From Karalla daura (Eukaryota > Chordata > Actinopteri > Chaetodontiformes > Leiognathidae), in the NCBI GenBank assembly GCA_029224185.1, contig CM055191.1, positions 13,951,188-14,015,187 on the forward strand: 64,000 bases of DNA. The letters are read 5' to 3'. Positions 39,115-45,100 of the stretch are shown here, piece after piece. Both the position numbers and the translations under genes were made by a program. Position 1 is the first letter of the stretch. Each line of letters starts with the position of its first letter. Under the pieces are notes generated by a model. It was not told the origin of the DNA and ran no database searches. It worked only from the letters and a program-made list of their open reading frames with translations.

Positions 39115-42100
39115 CCAGTTGTTATAGAGTGACAACAGGTGGTCTAATGTAGTTGCACAATTACATCTATTCCAGCCCATGTCTGAGCAGGAACTTTTCA
39201 ATCACTTCTGTTATAATTTATTCCTGTGCAAGGGAGAGACACGGATCGCCCTGCGGCTGCCAGGCTGTACTGATACTTTCAATCGCGCAGCTGCTGGTGA
39301 AAGCCGTGGACCTTCTGGAACATGTAGGGATGGCAGGCACTTGTCAAAGGAATAAATACTGGCCTAAAAGTAAAAAAAATAAAAAATTGTGACTTTGTGC
39401 ATGCTTCACACATGCTTTAAATGTGATTTGTGCGTCAAGGAGACTGAGTTTTACTAAAAGCATCTAAAATTCAGTCCTTAAATTCAAGAGTGTCTTGCTT
39501 CTGATACAACAGCTTTATGTTAAGCAAATTGAAGCTCTTTATCAATAGAAAATGAATATTTAACAGCTCTTTGTATGGTGATTACTGGTCAAGAGGTTGT
39601 GTGTGATTTAAAAGTGCTGATGATGCTGACTGTGTCTTATACACTGTTTTGTTACTCTGATGGCATCTCTGTATAGCATCCCCTCCGATCATATAATTTA
39701 TGGTTTTGCTCACTTAGCATGGTGATCCAGGCTATGCTGGAAATGAGCGCCCCACTGCTCTCGGACCGGCCCGCTTGACATCCATAGTAGGCGTCGTCTT
39801 CCAGTTGGGCGTTTACAATCTGGAGATGATACTGCCCTGGAACAGAGAGAAGGAAATTAATTATGCTTGCAACATTATGTTGTGATGAGGATGTGCTCAC
39901 TAAATACATGAAGATGATTACAAGGAGGGGGTTTTCATTTAGTTTTCTTGTTCACACAGTGAACAATGAATATGACACTTGCTGTTCATAGTTGTGGCAT
40001 GTATATCGATAAGTACCTCCTGCAGGCCCTATTTGTTCTGTGTTGATTTCCAAGTGTCTGAATTATGGGCAATTTTCAACTTGGGAAATGGGAAAATTAA
40101 CAATAAAAGCAATTTGTACAATGACAGTCTGGCATTTCAATTCAGGGTGGCAATATACTCTACTACTCATGTTTGGGTGTTTGATTTGATTATAGCTAGA
40201 CTATTTTTACATTTCTCTAAAATGGAAACATCTCACTTGCTGAGGACCTCCTGCTGGGCTTCCTATTGATATTCAAGTAGTTGTCTATACTAAAAGCAGC
40301 AGCATTTTGTTCTAGAATGAATTTCCAGTATGGTAAATGAAATCCAATCCCAGATTTACGAGGCAGAATGAATAAACTGTCTATTAATTGATGCCAGGCA
40401 GAGTTCTTGTCTCTGTGTCTCTCTTCTGATAGTCTGGCATGCCAGCAGGACTTGATTTGTTTGATGCATTGCCATAACCTGTGGGGATTAGATGATGTTC
40501 AGTGTTGGTTTTCCAGCTCCTGATTCTCTGGCTCACTGCCTACTAACATGTACAAAATAGTATCTTGGTCTGACAACCACCCAGCCCTGAAAATGCATGT
40601 GTCAAGTGAGCTGGCAAGATAATTAACACCAACCAGAAGCAATTTTCACATCTAAGTTATCATTGAGTGCAGGGAGAGAGAGACATTGAAGTTATTAATC
40701 ATATTCCTCTTTCCTGAAATTACTCACAAATAGTGCAATCAAGTTGCAGAGAGTGTGTATTTATGGGAGGGGAGATGGCGGATGGCTGCAACATGATTTG
40801 CTTATTTGTCCATTACTTTGTATTTATTTCAGCCAGAGCCTTCAAAATTTTGCACTACAGTATATCTACACAATCATTATGTCTGCAGTGCATATTCTAG
40901 TATATCCTCCCCACTGCATATCGATATTTGCGTATAGCTGTTGTATAATGCTGGAAACACATAATGCGGTATACCTGGAAATGGTTAGTTCTAGTTGGAA
41001 TGAAAGGGAAAAAAAGACAAAAGATAAAGACAACTAATCACAAATTTATTTATGTGGGATGAATTTACAACAAATGTTAACACAACAAGTTTGAGGTGGT
41101 TTACAAATTAATTCAAGTGTTTAGACCACATTGTGTTGAGTGGTACTTCTGTATAACAGGTGCAAGGAATCCAATATTAGGCAAACACTCCAAGGGCTCC
41201 ATTATTTGTAAAAGTGCTTGCACTGAAAGACAGGTGTGAACTGTATGAATCACATCACATCTTGTCCTGGCACTGCTTAGTCTCACACTCCTAAGAGCAA
41301 ACAATAGTTGTTGTCGCACTTACAAGATTCATTCAGCTTGATGATGGGAAAACTTGTAAATACATGCCAGTGATCCCAACGAGCCAAAAAAACAAGAAAT
41401 CCCAGCCAGTGGTTAAGTTATTATTTATGTGTAAGTATGCTTTACTCATTTATAAATGTTTTATGTCACTTGGCTGAAATTAAGGAAAATGCAACACTTG
41501 CAATACATGTGATGTCATGAGAGCGTTCATTCATAATTGAATTTGGTCTGATTGCCTGGCTGTTTGCCATGTACCACAAGGAAACTGCACCTTGAGGACC
41601 AATCATTTAAAACAAGGTCTCGCTTCATACTTTGGTGCCTTGGATGAGCAGTTTTATCCCGTCTTCTGCTTGTGTCTCATCTAAATATACACTGTTGTAT
41701 ACAACTGCCTGATGCCAACGTCTGGGCTCCTGTCCCTGCACGGTTCACCCTGGGGAAACCAACAGTGCGATATGTACTGTAACTATGTGTTGAAATCAGT
41801 GCTGCTTTTTCTCCAGTGACAGTGAGAGTGTGATTTGAGCCTTTTTAAAGCATCAATAAACATCCGGGATACACTGACAATCAGCGAAAACTGTTGGAGT
41901 ATCAAGCGCACTAAAGTGTCATCATAAATGATTTTGCTCTTTCTGTGCTGTGTAGAGTGATTGCATATATCATCCGTCTGCAGTGTCTGTTTTCTGGTTA
42001 AAGTGTTCTTTATTCATGGCTGTATGTTTGAGTGTTTGACAAGGCAAAGGTTTGTTTTGCCTCTACTTCTATATGCTTATTCCTTTATATTTAGTGTTGA

Positions 42101-45100
42101 TTTAAAGACTATATTTTATCTGTTCCTATTGTCAAGCTTAACAATAATTGACAACTAATACGCTGAAAAACACGTTTCAGTTTATTTTTTTATGTGAATG
42201 CTTCAAGCCTGGCTAATGCATGCATGGGCATCTCTGCGCTAATGTACTGTTGGCGGTCTCCTACACTGTTCAACGGTGAAGTGTCGCTTGTCTGGTTGCT
42301 GGCTGATCAGGAACAGATGCTCTTCTCTTACTAGGGATTGCCTTCTAATTGGCTATTACTTTTTATAGACTGTGGTGCAGATTCTGCAGCACACATTATT
42401 CCCTACCACATTTCACTGATTTGCTGACACTCTGTTGCTTCAATTTCATTTTTATTTCTGTCTTAACATGAGTGACAGTGAGAGGAGGGTTGGGGGTTAG
42501 GGTGTGTTGGAGGGTGGTGAAAGGCTGTTGACAATCGCATCACCTTCTTAGTCGCAGATGCTGCATGTATAGAGAGCGAATATGCCATAAGGTTCCCATA
42601 ATGTCTGTGTTGCCTTATTAGGGCACTTTGAAGCCATAGCAACATCATCTCATTTACTTTTAGAGTGGCCAATGTCAAGCCGTAGTGATAAATGCTTTAT
42701 GAGGTGAACACATCAGTCCATGGTTAAAACCATGTGACCTGTGTATGTAAAGAAAAAGAAAAATAGATTGAAATAGATAGAAAGCATTATGTGACTTTCT
42801 TTAGTACATCATACTTTCTATTTGACATGACAATTCATTCTATTATACTGTATATGATAGGTCAGCCTTACCTTGACTCCTATATTTTCTTTTCTCTCTT
42901 TCTCTGTTCTTTCAGAGTTCATAAACTGCCTCACTCAGCCATGGGTAATAACTGAGGACACATTCTGGTGTCCCTTTAATGATTCTTTCATCAAACAAGT
43001 TAATTTATTTGGCTTGGATAAGTCCATCAAAGCCCAACAGGCCACAGAGCATATTCTGTGAGTATCCCTGTTTACCTCTCCTGGGGTTTCCAATCATGCT
43101 GTAGCGTGGAAAGCCTGGCAGGCTTCTCTGAGGTCCCAGGAGGAGGCCATCTTTCACCCACTGCACAGTCCCTGAGGCCCGGAGCACCTCACACCTCAAC
43201 ACAGCTGTGGCTCCCATCCGCACGGTGAGATTTCTGGGCTCAAACCTGAAGGCCTGCTGGGCCTGTGTGCCTAGAGACATAAAAGGAGAAGTCAGAAATA
43301 ACCTGGAGTAGAATGGTAGAGCAGGAAGGGATGTGACTTAATGTAAAGAGGAGGAGAAGAACAGGGGGCTGAAGATGTCTGAGCAGCGCTGCGGAGGGAA
43401 GAAAAGGAAGACAGGGAGCACGACATAAACATACACCACAGGGATGCTGTCTTGTGGTCTTTTGTCTGAGAAAGCACCCCATTGTGTCTGGCCACATTAT
43501 TCATCCTGGCATATGTTTTATTGATGGGAAACTGCAGTGATACGGCCCTGAAAATGAGTCAATAAAGTAATTACTGCGAATTAAATCCCCCCTCGGCCAT
43601 GCAGATAGGGTATCGGGAGGAGGGGAGAAGCATGGGGTATCAGAGACCTTGTTCACCTGCGGTTTTTCTTCAATGCTGATGTCCCACCAGCTAATTCCTC
43701 CTGGGAAGAGTAATGATTATCACTTTAATCCCCCTTGTTTGTCATAGGTGGGGTTGACCATCCTTCAACCAGGCTCTTCTGTGACACTCTGGTGCAGTGC
43801 ACTTGAGTCAGGCAGATGACCTGAATGCAGACCACCCACAAGCTTCTAACACCAGAGGCTGGATTAAATTATTATTATACGTAGTGGTTTATGAATAAAT
43901 TCAGTTCAAATACAAGTTGAACATAACTGCATAGCCCAATTAATGCGTAATATCTAAGCGTGAATCTCGTTTAAACAATGCCCCACTGAGAAGCCAGCCC
44001 TATTCCACTGGGCTGTTTGAGTCTTGACCTTCATTGAAGCAATGACCAAGTTGTTTGTGAAGTGCATGCTCTGTTGCGTCTGACAACATGAGTGAGAGGC
44101 AGAGCTCTCAGATCAAGGCTGAACCAGTCACCTCACGTCAAATATGAAGGGCAAGATTGGCCATTACAGAGGATGCATACAAACAACCAAACACAGGAGT
44201 GCATTAGCATACAGTTTACATAAATGAATACTCAGCAGCCAACTACAATGGCCGCTGGAATAGTTATACTATATTATTCAGAGATATAGAAATACTACAT
44301 GCCATATTAAAATGTCGAGACAGGGTCCAGTTTTCATGCCTGGAAATGTGAGAATACAGCTTTTAAATGAGGAAATGACGCAGTCTTCTTATATGATGAA
44401 TTGGTAAGAATTCAATCAGAAGCTCTGCTTTCTGTCTTACGGTGGTTAATGTTAGCAAGTGTGCTGACTTCCTCACCTTTTCTGTGCTTGCTCTCTACTC
44501 TGCTGCTTTCCCTTTTAGCCTGTCATAGGCAAACATTTCAAAGATTTTTTTCCCCAGTATGAAAGTTAATTCCTCACCAGGGGACACAATTGCTGTGTCT
44601 TTTGGGATCCCAGTCTACCACTCTCTTCATTCTCTCTCTCTCTCAGTAAGGCAGCCAAATAATGACATCTGTGTCTTTAAACCAGCTGAGTCACTTGAAA
44701 CGAGGCATAATTTAATGTTGCATTATCATCAGTGGCCGTTATCCTGCATTTGTCCGGTCCAATTTTTGGTATTTTCCTTTTTTTTTTGGAATGGGCAAAT
44801 TTCAGAGATGAGTGGTAATTGTTTGAGAGTTTGTCAGAGTGAGTATTTGACCCATTGTTGATATAAACACTTTAATTTCAATGGCTTTAAGGGTAAAGTG
44901 GCAGTCAGGCCATTTGAAGAGATTGACTTCTAAACAGTCGTCATCGCACAAGTGAAACATTAATAAGTGCTTAATTCCATTCCACTGCCTCAGTAAGCCC
45001 TGCCAGCACAGCGCATTACCTGCATGTGCTGGAACACCAGCACCTAAACACATCCATCATTAATTCATGCTATTAATTACATCTGTGCTTTCCTGCTGTA

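Larger units (their letters stand above)
34129..39713 (-). other. nphs1: nphs1 intron 3 (5.6 kb, largest intron)
   Basis: This intron holds CA tracts near 36428-36505 and 36774-36820 and a GA tract at 39053-39112. Open frames near these tracts (for example 38695-39201 minus) are low-complexity translations. Nothing else was recognised. Confidence 0.6.
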